From Nitrospinota bacterium (GTDB lineage Bacteria > Nitrospinota > Nitrospinia > JACRGO01): a DNA stretch of 21,539 nucleotides. The translations under genes were made by a program, and so were the position numbers. Positions within the stretch are counted from its first letter, which is position 1. Each line of letters starts with the position of its first letter. The stretch is from NCBI GenBank assembly GCA_016212295.1, contig JACRGO010000103.1:1-21539 (forward strand). Reading direction: 5' to 3'. Positions 1-8,335 of this stretch are shown in pieces. The notes below the pieces were generated by a model, which was given only the letters and a program-made list of their open reading frames with translations, had not been told where the DNA came from and did no database searches.

Positions 1-127
1 ATCTTATGGGACTGCTTCAAAATTGACAAGTTTATATTTACTGGTTTTCAATTTACCCATAGACCCTAAAATCCTAACTCATTGATTTTGTTGGGTTTTT
101 TAAAATTGATTTGTTGTTTTTTAATTT

Positions 128-304
128 ATGCGTAGGCTCTCCAGACTGAACGCCATTCCCATGCCGGAAGAACTCCGTGTCGCCGTGTGCGCCGCGAAGG
201 CCTTAAAGCGGGAAGCCCTTCGGCGGCAGATGCAGTATATAGGCAGCCTTATGCGCGAAGTGGATGCGGACGCCATCCGTAGGTCCCTGGACGCCATATC
301 GTGA
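128..304 (+). pseudogene. darP: DarP/YjgA (DUF615) core fragment
   Basis: A 58-codon open frame resembles the middle of DarP (YjgA, DUF615), a factor that associates with the large ribosomal subunit. The visible match is the helical core: an IPMPEELR segment, then KREALRRQMQYIGSLMRE and a following 'D..IRRSLD' stretch. This corresponds to the family pattern 'IP...LR.A...A..I..E..RRQ.Q.IG.LMR'. Full-length DarP is about 170-180 residues. Here the N-terminal part is absent (in-frame stop just upstream at 122-124, AT-rich non-coding-like sequence before it) and the C-terminal part is absent too. No Shine-Dalgarno sequence is visible. It is most likely a truncated relic, although some lineages may have short versions. 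The family call rests on recognised motifs, not on a search. Confidence 0.6.
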
Positions 305-343
305 ATGTGGCCGTGTGAAGAAGGCTAATCATCACTTGCTGCC

Positions 344-397
344 GGGAGCGCGGGCGTCCCCGCCCGCAAAATGCAGCCGGGACGGCTGCGCGTTCCC
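344..397. repeat. Branched (three-way-junction) palindromic repeat
   Basis: Two hairpins lie side by side: GCGGGCG (350-356)/CGCCCGC (361-367) with a 4-nt loop, and GCAGCC (373-378)/GGCTGC (384-389) with a 5-nt loop. An outer stem, 344-349 with 392-397, encloses both (one G.T pair). This is a REP-like structured intergenic element. Its function is unknown. Confidence 0.55.
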
Positions 398-418
398 ATG
401 AAGGCCAAAGGATAATGT

Positions 419-456
419 CATAGCGCGACATGGCCGGAACCAAAATAAATTTCTAT
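419..456 (+). repeat. 38-bp dispersed repeat, copy 1
   Basis: Same length as, and 3 differences from, the copy at 20337-20374. The shared core reads GCGCG-ACATGG-CCGGAACC followed by AAAATAAATTT. Shorter relatives lie at 13121-13162 and, inverted, at 8483-8510. Confidence 0.6.
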
Positions 457-492
457 GTATTCAAACGTTCGATTGTATTCTTAACCATTTCA

Positions 493-573
493 AAATAGAA
501 CACACATAAAAATTCCCCTCCTTGGAGGGGTGGCGCGAAGCGCCGGGGTGGGTTATACCAATACTATTATGAG
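493..573 (+). repeat. 81-bp inverted repeat, left copy
   Basis: Matches the reverse complement of 2838-2918 over the full 81 bp with 6 differences, all transitions. It contains two internal hairpins: CCCCTCC-TT-GGAGGGG and GGCGC-GAA-GCGCC. The pair brackets the broken recombinase and broken methyltransferase genes. Confidence 0.75.
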
Positions 574-697
574 ACTGTTAATAAAGGAAGAAATCCACCT
601 GCGCTCAGAGTTTGAACGGGAAAGATTGGTTTTATAAAATTCGCGTCAATTCGTGGTTCAGGTAGCTTTTTTCAAACAGCTAAAATTTTACTTCCTA

Positions 698-1601
698 TCA
701 AGCAAAATCCAGAGGGCTCTTGGCCTCTTTCACTGTTTTGCTCGGCACGCAGTGAGTGTAAATCATGGTGGTTCTCACATCCGAATGCCCGAGCAATTCT
801 TGGATGGCGCGGATATCATAATTGGCCTGAAGCAGATGGGTGGCAAAGGAGTGGCGGAAGGTGTGGGATGTGACGTGTTTCGTGAGTTTCGCCCGGCGGA
901 CGGCCTCGTACAGGGCTTGCTGGACATGTGTGTCATGAAGATGATACCGGCGACGCTCCTTTTTTTCCTCAACAAAAGTCAATGATTGCTGCGGGAAGAA
1001 CCATTGCCATATAAAATCCCTGGCGGCGGAAGGGTATTTTTTTCCAGTTGGCCTTCAAGAAACACGCCCGCAAACCCGGACGCCAAATCCTCATCGTGAA
1101 GTTTCCTTATGGCCTCAAACTGTGCCGTTAACTCCGGCATGATCGACTGTGGAATCGGCACACGCATTCAAAGAGACGAAGCCCGCACCCGTACAAGAGT
1201 TTCACCGCTAGGCCGTAAGGGTGTCCCATATATTTCAAGACGGCGTCTATTTCCTTTCGGGAAAGAACCACAGGGATATATTTCGACTTCTTCGCGCGGG
1301 GAATGTCCTTGTGATCGCCAAAATCCTTTTTTAGAATGTGCCGATACAGAAAGAGCAAGGCATTGAACGCTTGGCTTTGCGTTGACGCGGAAACCTTGCA
1401 ATTCACCGCAAGATAGGTGAGGTAAGCCTTAACATCCGACGCCGGCAGTTCCTCATGGGGCTTGTTTTGCAGATAACTCTGGAATTTGCGGCTCCAATCC
1501 GCGTAAGCCTTCAGCGTCTTTCGCGAATAGTGGCGCATTTTGATCTCCGCCGCAAGATTGTGAATGATTTTATCCCAAGCGGGAGAGCCGGTCCTCTTCA
1601 T
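698..1601 (-). pseudogene. Integron-type tyrosine recombinase (IntI-like), frameshifted and internally deleted
   Basis: The start is ATG at 1601 with an AGGTGGAG ribosome-binding site just upstream. The first part encodes the SAM-like N-terminal domain (HYSRKTLKAYADWSRKF) through the first catalytic Arg (GCGLRLFEC). About 1160-1170 the frame changes, and roughly 25-30 residues expected in this family are missing, including the beta-hairpin that carries the catalytic Lys. The next part has the IntI-specific insert (reads as [18 protein letters not shown]), but a run of 7 A's near 1034-1040 (minus strand) puts it out of frame with what follows; 8 would restore it. The last part (698-982) keeps [17 protein letters not shown] and IYTH. 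The product cannot be active as it stands. The insert argues for an integron integrase rather than XerC/D. No convincing attC array is visible nearby. Divergent from the methyltransferase relic at 1682. Confidence 0.85.
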
Positions 1602-1681
1602 GCATCTCCACCTATTATAGCGGCTTACCGACTTCTGCTCTGATACACTGAACGGCTGTTGTTTCTCCGAAAGAGGGGGAC

Positions 1682-2833
1682 ATGCCGGTGGTATCGCCTT
1701 GGACGGAGAATACGAAGAAATTTGCCTTTCTCGATATAGATATTGACTCAGAGACTCAATCCGCCGATTCTGCCGAGCATCAAGATGCTTTAAACAAAAT
1801 TGAAACCCTTGACCGCAAGCTATCCCAACACTTCCACCGCAAGCTAAAAGTTCAACCAACGCTGACGCGCCAACTTGTCAGTTTTCAGGCCAGTAAATAG
1901 AGGCATACATACCGTTGGTATAAGTTTAAAGAGGCTTTTTCAGCATCTCTTATTGAATCTTTGTTGACAAATAACGGAATTATATCGGGCAAGGTGCTTG
2001 ATCCATTTGCTGGAAGCGGCACGGCCTTGTTTGCCGCTAATGAGGCTGGAATAGATGCAGACGGCATTGAACTGCTTCCTATAGGCCAACAGATAATTCT
2101 TGCCAGAAGGTGCCTGGAAAGAGAGTCTTCGGCAAAGGATTTTGCCGCCCTGAAGAAGTGCGTTAAAGAACGGCCCTGGCATCAAGCCGAGACAAAGGCA
2201 ATTCTTCTAAAATTGCGCATCACAGACGGCGCCTACCCGCAGGAGACGCTTGAATCCATAGAGCGTTATATGGGGGCCTGACAACGTGAGAATGAGCGTG
2301 TCCAGCCGGTATTGCGATTTGCCTTGTTGCGCGTGTTGGATTCAATCAGCTTTACACGGAAGGACGGCCAGTATCTGCGATGGGATTACCGTTCAGGCCG
2401 CCGACAAGGAATTAAACCTTTCGATAAAGGGGAAATCCTTGCTTTCGATAGGGCTATCTGTGCCAAAATAGAAGAAATTTGCCATGACATACAAGCTGGA
2501 AAAGACTCTGGCGATTTGTTTCCCACAAAGACCTTGCAGGGCAATATCCATTTATTTAAAGGTTCTTGCCTCGATATAATGCCGACGTTGCCGGATAACT
2601 CATACAATGCCGTTGTGACATCTCCCCCTTGTTGCAATCGTTACGACTACACCAGAACCTATGCGTTGGAGCTGGCGTTGCTTGGAGTGGGAGAGCAGGA
2701 GACAAGTGGATTGCGGCAGGAGATGTTAAGCTGCACGGTTGAAAACAGAGCCAAATATCTATTACAGACCAATCCAACCTTCGCCATTCTTCCCGCCTTT
2801 AGTGGACAGCATGATTTTTGCCTTGGTTATTAA
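1682..2833 (+). pseudogene. DNA methyltransferase (adenine-N6/cytosine-N4 type) with in-frame stops
   Basis: A single reading frame runs for 384 codons but is interrupted by TAG (1898-1900, codon 73) and TGA (2279-2281, codon 200). Homology-like sequence continues in the same frame across both. Features in order: an N-terminal segment with HFHRKLKVQPTL; YRWYKFKEAFSASLIE; the S-adenosylmethionine motif VLDPFAGSGTALF (near codon 105); [18 protein letters not shown]; and the catalytic region [18 protein letters not shown]. The catalytic motif is SPPC (Cys at codon 317) where active enzymes have SPPY. The C-terminal third is lost: family-like sequence ends around 2770, and the frame stops just before the right 81-bp repeat. 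ATG 1682 follows AGAGGGGG. It was probably once part of a restriction-modification system or a solitary methylase. No restriction gene is next to it. Confidence 0.85.
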
Positions 2834-2837
2834 GGGG

Positions 2838-2918
2838 CTCATAATAGCATCGATATAACCCACCCCGGCGCTCCGCGCCACCCCTCCAAGGAGGGGAATT
2901 TTTATGCGCGTTCTATTT
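2838..2918 (-). repeat. 81-bp inverted repeat, right copy
   Basis: Inverted partner of 493-573 (6 transitions in 81 bp). It begins 5 bp after the last stop codon of the methyltransferase relic, so it may mark the breakpoint that truncated that gene. Confidence 0.75.
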
Positions 2919-2932
2919 GCGACCGGCTCAAA

Positions 2933-2957
2933 AAATTTGCGCGGACAACGCAAATTT
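2933..2957. repeat. Perfect 9-bp hairpin
   Basis: AAATTTGCG (2933-2941) and CGCAAATTT (2949-2957) are separated by 7 nt. The hairpin sits in the 2834-3200 gene-free spacer, which otherwise shows only AT-rich sequence before moaC. No T-tract follows, so a terminator role is not supported. Confidence 0.5.
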
Positions 2958-3200
2958 CTGAACGTAATAATATAATGGCCGGATAAAGACAGTATATTGG
3001 GTTTTTTTGAATAATTATAAAAAGCCGCTCAATTCAGATTTTAAAATCCGCGTAGAGCCGTATCTTACGCGCCATCCGCGTTCCATATCTTTCTCTTTAA
3101 GCAACAATTTCTCCTTTTGACTCAATTTACTTTACCCTCCTCACACTGGTAGAATGGCAATCAAACCTAAATTGTAAGCAATGGCAAAGGAAAGAGACAT

Positions 3201-3683
3201 TTGGGAACGGAATTGACCCATTTCGACGAAGAAGGGCGCGCCCGCATGGTGGACGTTGGGGACAAAAAATCCACCAAAAGGGAAGCCGTGGCCAGGGGGA
3301 CGGTCTTCATGAAGGCGGAAACCTTCCGGAGGATACGGGACAAGGAGATCCAGAAAGGGGACGTGCTTGGGGTGGCCAGGGTGGCAGGGATCATGGCGGC
3401 CAAAAGAACGCCTGACGTCATCCCCATGTGCCACCCGATTCCCATAACCGGGGTCGACGTATATTTTTACCCTGACAAGAAAAAAAACGCCATTGAAGTC
3501 GAGTCCGTGGTCAGGACCACCGGCCAGACTGGAGTGGAGATGGACGCCTTGATGTCCGTTTCCGTTGCCGCTCTTACCATTTATGACATGTGCAAATCCA
3601 TCGACAAGGGAATGACCATATCGGATATCCGCCTCATGAAAAAGACCGGCGGCAAAAGCGGTGATTATGTGAGGGAGGATTGA
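3201..3683 (+). CDS. moaC: Cyclic pyranopterin monophosphate synthase MoaC
   Basis: MoaC acts after MoaA in the first stage of molybdenum cofactor biosynthesis, converting the GTP-derived cyclic intermediate to cyclic pyranopterin monophosphate in the cytosol. The 160-residue length is the family norm. Visible signatures: [17 protein letters not shown] at the N-terminus, the active-site loop [10 protein letters not shown] (residues 75-84), [15 protein letters not shown] and YDMCKSIDK (128-136, with the conserved Asp-x2-Lys). The TTG start at 3201 has AAAGGAAAGAG about 5-7 nt upstream and places the family's usual ELTHFD at residues 4-8; no in-frame ATG fits. The stop is 3 nt before the receiver gene, so the two are probably cotranscribed. 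No other moa genes lie in the window. Confidence 0.95.
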   Translation: MGTELTHFDEEGRARMVDVGDKKSTKREAVARGTVFMKAETFRRIRDKEIQKGDVLGVARVAGIMAAKRTPDVIPMCHPIPITGVDVYFYPDKKKNAIEVESVVRTTGQTGVEMDALMSVSVAALTIYDMCKSIDKGMTISDIRLMKKTGGKSGDYVRED

Positions 3684-3686
3684 GCC

Positions 3687-4175
3687 ATGGCTGAACAGAC
3701 CCTGGAAACAAAACCGGAGGGCGTTCACGCCCAATACCGTTTTTCAAGGGACAAAAAGGCCATCCTGCTGGTGGACGACGATCCAATATTCCGGAAGATG
3801 CTGAAAATGACGCTGAAGCCGGAAAACTTCGATATCCACGAGGCGGGAAGCGCCACGGAATGCATGGAAAGGCTCTCACAGCATGGCGAAATCAATATGT
3901 GCCTTATTGATGTTGACATGCCCCACATGAACGGGGTCACCCTCGTGAGCATGATCCGGAATCAAGGCACTTATTCCCGCGTGTCCTTGATCATGGTCAC
4001 CGCCAAATCAGACCAAAAGACCATCATCCAATCCATCAAGGCCGGCGCCCAGGATTATGTGATAAAGCCGATCGACAAAAAGGCGTTGCTGGAAAAAATT
4101 TATAAACATTTACACCTGGGGCCTTACTTGGAGCCTCAATTGGAAAAGCGCCCTGAAGGAGACGCGAAAAAATGA
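3687..4175 (+). CDS. Stand-alone CheY-like response regulator
   Basis: A single receiver domain (about residues 24-142 of 162) with no output domain. The acidic pocket is LLVDDDP (D30-D32), the phospho-acceptor is D75 in LIDVDMPHMNG, followed by T105 (MVTAKS) and K127 (YVIKPID), so it should be phosphorylatable. The first 20 residues and the last 15 are charged, non-conserved tails. GGGAGGAT precedes the ATG. The last codons overlap the start of the HD-GYP gene (ATGA), which implies translational coupling. The receiver probably passes a phosphorylation signal to the HD-GYP protein or a partner. The nearest kinase is encoded at 5878-7131. Confidence 0.93.
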   Translation: MAEQTLETKPEGVHAQYRFSRDKKAILLVDDDPIFRKMLKMTLKPENFDIHEAGSATECMERLSQHGEINMCLIDVDMPHMNGVTLVSMIRNQGTYSRVSLIMVTAKSDQKTIIQSIKAGAQDYVIKPIDKKALLEKIYKHLHLGPYLEPQLEKRPEGDAKK

Positions 4176-5653
4176 TTAAAAAGGTCCCGGTGGAAAATTT
4201 GAGGGTAGGGGTCTTTCTTGAAAAGATCGACCAAAGCTGGTTTGCCACGCCTTTCCTTTTCACTAAATTCAAGGTGACAACCGAAAAGCAGATCCAAAAA
4301 CTAAAGGATTACGGCATTCAGGAGGTTTACATCGACACGGAAAAGGGCCTGGATGTGCCTGACTCCGTGGAGGCCGCCGAGGTAAAGAAAGAGAAATGTG
4401 ATATTCAATACACCGAACTCCCCATACGCAAGCTGGTGGCTGACACGATCATTCCTTTCAACTTATATATTAAAAAAGACAACGATTATGTCCCGTACCT
4501 GCGCCAGGGCCTTCCCTTCCATTCCAGGGTCCAGTTTGAATTGGAATCCAACAAGATTCATTCAGTCTATGTCGATTCAAGGTATATGCCTCTCTTTGAA
4601 AAATACGAAAAAGACACGCGGGTGGAAAGGGAATTATCGCGCAAGGGACTGGCCCCCGGCTTCGAGACCCAGGAGAAGGTGGAACGATACAATAACTATT
4701 TAAACAATTACATGCCGGTGGACCGGAATGTTTTTTTCCCTGGAATGGAAACCCCTGTCAGCCTTTACAAGGAAAATGACACCGAGGTTTCCCTGGTCCT
4801 GGAAAAAGGCAAGAGCATACCGGAAAACGAGATATTCTCCAAGGGCGCCAAGGCAAACAGCAAGATCAACCTCCTCATTCATGTCCTGGAAAATGAAGCA
4901 TACAGAAATTTTCTCAAGGAACTGTCCGCCGGCAAAATATCCGGCGACGCGGAAGAGGTCGCCAAGATTCGCGCGGTCGTGGTAAAGGAAAATTCCAAGC
5001 TGGTCACCAAGGACCTGCTGGATAACCCCAGGAGCGGGGAAGCGGTGAAAGAGGCCAAGAACGCCGTGGGGGACATCATCCAAGCTGTTCTGACAAATCC
5101 ATCCTCCTTTTACGGCCTTATGAAAATCAACACCTACGATTATTATACTTATGTTCACTCAGTCAATGTTTGCACGCTTTCCATAGGGCTGGCCATGGCC
5201 ATGAATCTGGACAAGACGCAGCTTTCCGATCTGGCCGTCGGCTCCTTGATGCACGACATTGGAAAGAGCCTTGTCCCCAGCCACCTCATCAATAAACCCG
5301 GCAAGCTGACGGATGTTGAATTCGTGCAGGTGAAAAATCATGTTAATTTCGGCCTGGAGGTGTTGAAGAGCAATACCGATATCTCCAAGAACGCTATCAT
5401 CCCGCTCGTGCAGCATCATGAGAAATTGAACGGGATGGGATATCCCAATAAGCTGGTCGGGGACCAGGTCCATATGTACGGGAGGATATCTTCCATAGTG
5501 GACGTGTACGACGCGCTGACCACGGAACGCTCCTACAAGAAGGCCTTCAAGCCCTTTGAAGCTGTCAGCCTTCTTGGAAAAAACAAGGATGAATTCGACG
5601 CTGAGATTTTCAGGATTTTTGTGCAGATGCTGGGAAAACAGGCGCTGGGTTGA
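4172..5653 (+). CDS. HD-GYP cyclic-di-GMP phosphodiesterase with DUF3391-like N-terminus
   Basis: A 493-residue cytoplasmic protein. Residues 1-60 (KKVPVENLRVGVFLEKID) resemble the DUF3391 module that often precedes HD-GYP domains. A second, similar-looking segment follows at about 85-150. The C-terminal half is HD-GYP: YVHSVNVCTLSIGLAMAM, MHDIGK with metal ligands H361/D362, QHHEKLNGMGYP with H415-H416 and G423-Y424-P425, then DVYDALTTERSYKKAF. All hallmark residues are present, so hydrolysis of cyclic-di-GMP (family activity) is expected. There is no receiver domain in the protein itself; the receiver is the overlapping upstream gene, which looks like a split RpfG-type arrangement. A weak hairpin (5665-5679) follows, then repeats. 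Confidence 0.94.
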   Translation: MIKKVPVENLRVGVFLEKIDQSWFATPFLFTKFKVTTEKQIQKLKDYGIQEVYIDTEKGLDVPDSVEAAEVKKEKCDIQYTELPIRKLVADTIIPFNLYIKKDNDYVPYLRQGLPFHSRVQFELESNKIHSVYVDSRYMPLFEKYEKDTRVERELSRKGLAPGFETQEKVERYNNYLNNYMPVDRNVFFPGMETPVSLYKENDTEVSLVLEKGKSIPENEIFSKGAKANSKINLLIHVLENEAYRNFLKELSAGKISGDAEEVAKIRAVVVKENSKLVTKDLLDNPRSGEAVKEAKNAVGDIIQAVLTNPSSFYGLMKINTYDYYTYVHSVNVCTLSIGLAMAMNLDKTQLSDLAVGSLMHDIGKSLVPSHLINKPGKLTDVEFVQVKNHVNFGLEVLKSNTDISKNAIIPLVQHHEKLNGMGYPNKLVGDQVHMYGRISSIVDVYDALTTERSYKKAFKPFEAVSLLGKNKDEFDAEIFRIFVQMLGKQALG

Positions 5654-5687
5654 AATAATACCGGCTCCGATAAACGGAGACAAAATT

Positions 5688-5865
5688 ATTTCAGATTTCA
5701 GATTTGAGATTTGAGATTTCAGATTTAAAATCTCAAATCCGCCTTTCGTTTATGCCATCCTGAACTGAACTTGTTTCAGGATTTAATACGCGTCGATAGC
5801 TACAATTGTTTTTATTTTCAATTTTAAATCCCAAATCCCAAATCTGAAATCTGAAATCTGAAATT
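5688..5865. repeat. Two opposed heptamer arrays around a small palindrome
   Basis: 5688-5740 is an array of TTTCAGA/TTTGAGA units. 5825-5865 is the opposite orientation, AAATCTG/AAATCCC units. The two could pair as a long stem. Between them lies a small palindrome, ATCCTGAA (5757-5764)/TTTCAGGAT (5774-5782). The same heptamers recur at 10869-10912 and 11668-11737. There are no unique spacers, so it is not CRISPR. Confidence 0.7.
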
Positions 5866-5877
5866 TTTTATTTTCTT

Positions 5878-7131
5878 ATGCCCCTAATTGCCAATCAAAA
5901 AGATTTGGTCTGCAGCGCCCTCCTGCACTCCAATGACGGGATAGCCGTGGCGGACGCGGAAGGGACCATCCTCTTGTGGAGCCGGGGGGCGGAAAGGATT
6001 TTGGGGATTTCGCCGGATGACGCCGTCAATCAAAAACTCCTGAGCCTTCCGCTTGAGCCTTTGGAGGAAGGCGGGAATTTTTTTTTCATCATGGAAAAAG
6101 CCCTTGCCGTAAAAAACTCGATGGATGTTGTTTCCACCTTGAAAGGGCCTGGCGGGTCGCTTGTAACCATAGCCATCAACGCGACCCCGGTCCAATTTGA
6201 GGAAGACCCGGAAAAAAGCCGCGGCTGCGCCTTTGTCTTCAAGGACATATCATCGATGCAAAAGCGCGAGGCGAAGTTGGAAAAGAACATTAATTTTTTA
6301 GAGACGTATCTGGCTAAATTCAATGAAGCCCAAATGGCCAATATGAAAATGATGAGGGAACTGGCTTTCAAGCGCAAAGAGGTGGTGGAGTTGAATGCCG
6401 CGCTCCATGCCTTGAACCAAAATATCTGCGGCGCGTTGGAGGACATATCCCATGAGATCCTTTCCCCGCTGGCCAATATCATCGGTTATTCAAATCTGAT
6501 AAAAAGCGGGGATGAGTCCATCTCGGAAGAGAGCAGGGAATTTCTCGATCTGATTCTTCGCTCCGGCGTTAAAATACAAAGCCTGGCGCAAAGGGTACTG
6601 GACGTTTCCAAGCTGGAAGCCGCTATTGAGTCCGGGACCATTGCTTTAAACCCCTGCCAGTTCGATTTGAACGGGTTTATAGGGGAAATTCTGTCCGACT
6701 TCCAGATTCCAATAGCGGAAAAGAAACTTCAGGCCGTTATCAACCTGGGAAAAGGCCCCCTTACATTAAACGCCGATATGGTAATGATCGGCCAGGTAGT
6801 CAGCAACCTTGTGTCAAACGCCATAAAATACAACTCCAAGGAAGGGAAGATAATAGTGGAGTCCGGGGAGGAAGACGGTTTTGTCTGGCTGCGAGTTTCC
6901 GACACCGGCATAGGTATCCCTGAAGAGGAACTCCCAAGGATATTTGACCGCTTCCATCGGGTCAGGCAGGGAAAGGGACAAGCCGCGCCTGGCATCGGGA
7001 TAGGGCTCAATTTGGTGAAATCCATCGTCGAACTCCACAAGGGCACGATCACGGTGAACAGCCGTCCTGGGGAAGGGTCGGCTTTTCATGTCATATTGCC
7101 AAGGGAACAACTGGAAAGGAGAGGTTTATAA
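5878..7131 (+). CDS. PAS-domain sensor histidine kinase
   Basis: A 417-residue kinase without transmembrane segments, so a soluble sensor. A PAS domain spans about residues 12-125 (NDGIAVADAEGTILLWSRGA, then a short PAC-like end FVFKDISSMQKRE). A charged coiled-coil region follows (about 130-185). The dimerisation domain carries the phospho-acceptor H192 in DISHEILSPLANIIGYSN. The ATPase domain has the N box (N314 in NLVSNAIKYN), G1 (DTGIGIPEEELPRIFDRF, D342) and G2 (GIGIGLNLV from 372). All catalytic boxes are intact. ATG 5878 has no Shine-Dalgarno sequence; the spacer repeat ends only about 12 nt before it. It is followed immediately by the GGDEF-like gene. A plausible partner is the orphan receiver at 3687. 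Confidence 0.93.
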   Translation: MPLIANQKDLVCSALLHSNDGIAVADAEGTILLWSRGAERILGISPDDAVNQKLLSLPLEPLEEGGNFFFIMEKALAVKNSMDVVSTLKGPGGSLVTIAINATPVQFEEDPEKSRGCAFVFKDISSMQKREAKLEKNINFLETYLAKFNEAQMANMKMMRELAFKRKEVVELNAALHALNQNICGALEDISHEILSPLANIIGYSNLIKSGDESISEESREFLDLILRSGVKIQSLAQRVLDVSKLEAAIESGTIALNPCQFDLNGFIGEILSDFQIPIAEKKLQAVINLGKGPLTLNADMVMIGQVVSNLVSNAIKYNSKEGKIIVESGEEDGFVWLRVSDTGIGIPEEELPRIFDRFHRVRQGKGQAAPGIGIGLNLVKSIVELHKGTITVNSRPGEGSAFHVILPREQLERRGL

Positions 7132-8328
7132 ATGAAGATGAACTATCTGCGGGGTTTTCCTGATGAAATAAGGATAATCAATAAAGCCACCTCCAACATC
7201 ATATCCAGCCTGAAAAAGGCATGCATTCCCCTCACCCCCAAAAACATACTTGAAATTTTTCATGCCCAGAAGGCCAAGAACACGGAACTGGCCATCGCGG
7301 TTGAAAATTATGAAAACCGGCTTGGAAAGGAAGACGAACTTATGGAGGTGAAGAGAATGGCCAGGGAAACCATCCTTTCCCTCTTTCACCTCCTGCAGCT
7401 TTCCAACATGGAGGACCTGGAAAATGTCCTCGCTGAAATAGACAAGTCAAAGGAGCACATTACCATCATATCCCTTTTCGGCACAGCGGCTTTTTTTATC
7501 GCTGAATTTTCCAAGTCTTCCCAGTTGAAGGACAATTCAGCCGGGACCCAAAGGATGAGCGCCAACGTCAAGCAAATGATGGAAATCAATAAGGAGGACA
7601 TCCGCTTTGGCATAGAAAGCAAGGCCATAGAAGAAAAGGCCGGCGGTAAGATTCTGTCTTCCATAACCAAGTCCCAGGCCACCATCGAGGACCATGCCAT
7701 GAAAATGGAAGACCAGGTGCGCCTGAAGGAACAGGAACTTTCCGTGCTTTTGCGGAGAATGGAAAATACCGAAAGGATGTTCTCGGAATTGAAAAAGCAC
7801 CACCTGGATATGGTCAAGAGGATGGATGACATCACGAGCGAAACAAGGACGGACATGCTCACGGGGATGCTCAATTGGAAGGGCTTCAATGAAGCCATGG
7901 AAAGGGAAATTTCCAGGTTCAAGCGCTACAAGACCGATCTGTCGCTGGCCATGATACACGTTGATAACTTCGTGGAGATCACGGACACGTTCGGGCCCAC
8001 GGTCCGGGACAAACTCCTTGCCGAGGTGTCCAATCAAGTGAAAAACGTCACGCGAAAAGGGGATATCTGCGGCCGCGTGGGGGCGGAAGTGGTGTCGGTC
8101 CTCTTCACCAATACCAAGCTAGCGGACGCCATATTGGCCGTGACAAAATTATATAAAAGCCTGGAGGACACTGATTTCACTGTCCGGGGCCAATCCATTC
8201 CCGTGGTCCTGAGCATAGGCGTGAACCAGTGTTCCCAGGAGGACACGCCGGAGACCTTTACCGAATCCGTCGACTCCCTGCTAAGCAAGGCTAAATCCAT
8301 GGAAGGCGTTCGTATCCGGCATCCGTGA
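7132..8328 (+). CDS. Degenerate GGDEF-domain protein
   Basis: A 398-residue protein whose ATG follows the kinase stop codon directly, with GGAAAGGAG upstream, so it is cotranscribed. The first 230 residues are mainly helical, with a coiled-coil-like stretch around 180-235 (KMEDQVRLKEQELSVLLRRM). The C-terminal domain (about 238-395) has the diguanylate cyclase layout: TDMLTGMLNWKGFNEAMERE, LAMIHVDNFVEI, then GRVGAEVVSVLF. The signature loop is V316-G317-A318-E319-V320 instead of GG(D/E)EF: the third-position acid is replaced by Ala. It therefore probably lacks cyclase activity and may act as a nucleotide-binding or scaffold domain. Its pairing with the kinase suggests an accessory or output role. 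No other domain is recognised. Confidence 0.88.
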   Translation: MKMNYLRGFPDEIRIINKATSNIISSLKKACIPLTPKNILEIFHAQKAKNTELAIAVENYENRLGKEDELMEVKRMARETILSLFHLLQLSNMEDLENVLAEIDKSKEHITIISLFGTAAFFIAEFSKSSQLKDNSAGTQRMSANVKQMMEINKEDIRFGIESKAIEEKAGGKILSSITKSQATIEDHAMKMEDQVRLKEQELSVLLRRMENTERMFSELKKHHLDMVKRMDDITSETRTDMLTGMLNWKGFNEAMEREISRFKRYKTDLSLAMIHVDNFVEITDTFGPTVRDKLLAEVSNQVKNVTRKGDICGRVGAEVVSVLFTNTKLADAILAVTKLYKSLEDTDFTVRGQSIPVVLSIGVNQCSQEDTPETFTESVDSLLSKAKSMEGVRIRHP

Positions 8329-8335
8329 TGGAAGG

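Larger units (their letters stand above)
305..697. other. Gene-free spacer with repeats
   Basis: No supported gene. It holds a branched palindromic repeat (344-397), a copy of a 38-bp dispersed repeat (419-456) and the left 81-bp inverted repeat (493-573). From 574 to 697 there is AT-rich sequence in which I see nothing further. Confidence 0.6.

Noticed and set aside
1898-2281. Stop-codon recoding (TAG/TGA read through) in the methyltransferase
   Set aside because: TGA and TAG terminate intact genes elsewhere in the window, and the active-site change and C-terminal loss point to decay.
5665-5679. Small hairpin CTCCG/CGGAG after the HD-GYP gene as a terminator
   Set aside because: Only a 5-bp stem with no T-tract; too weak to call.
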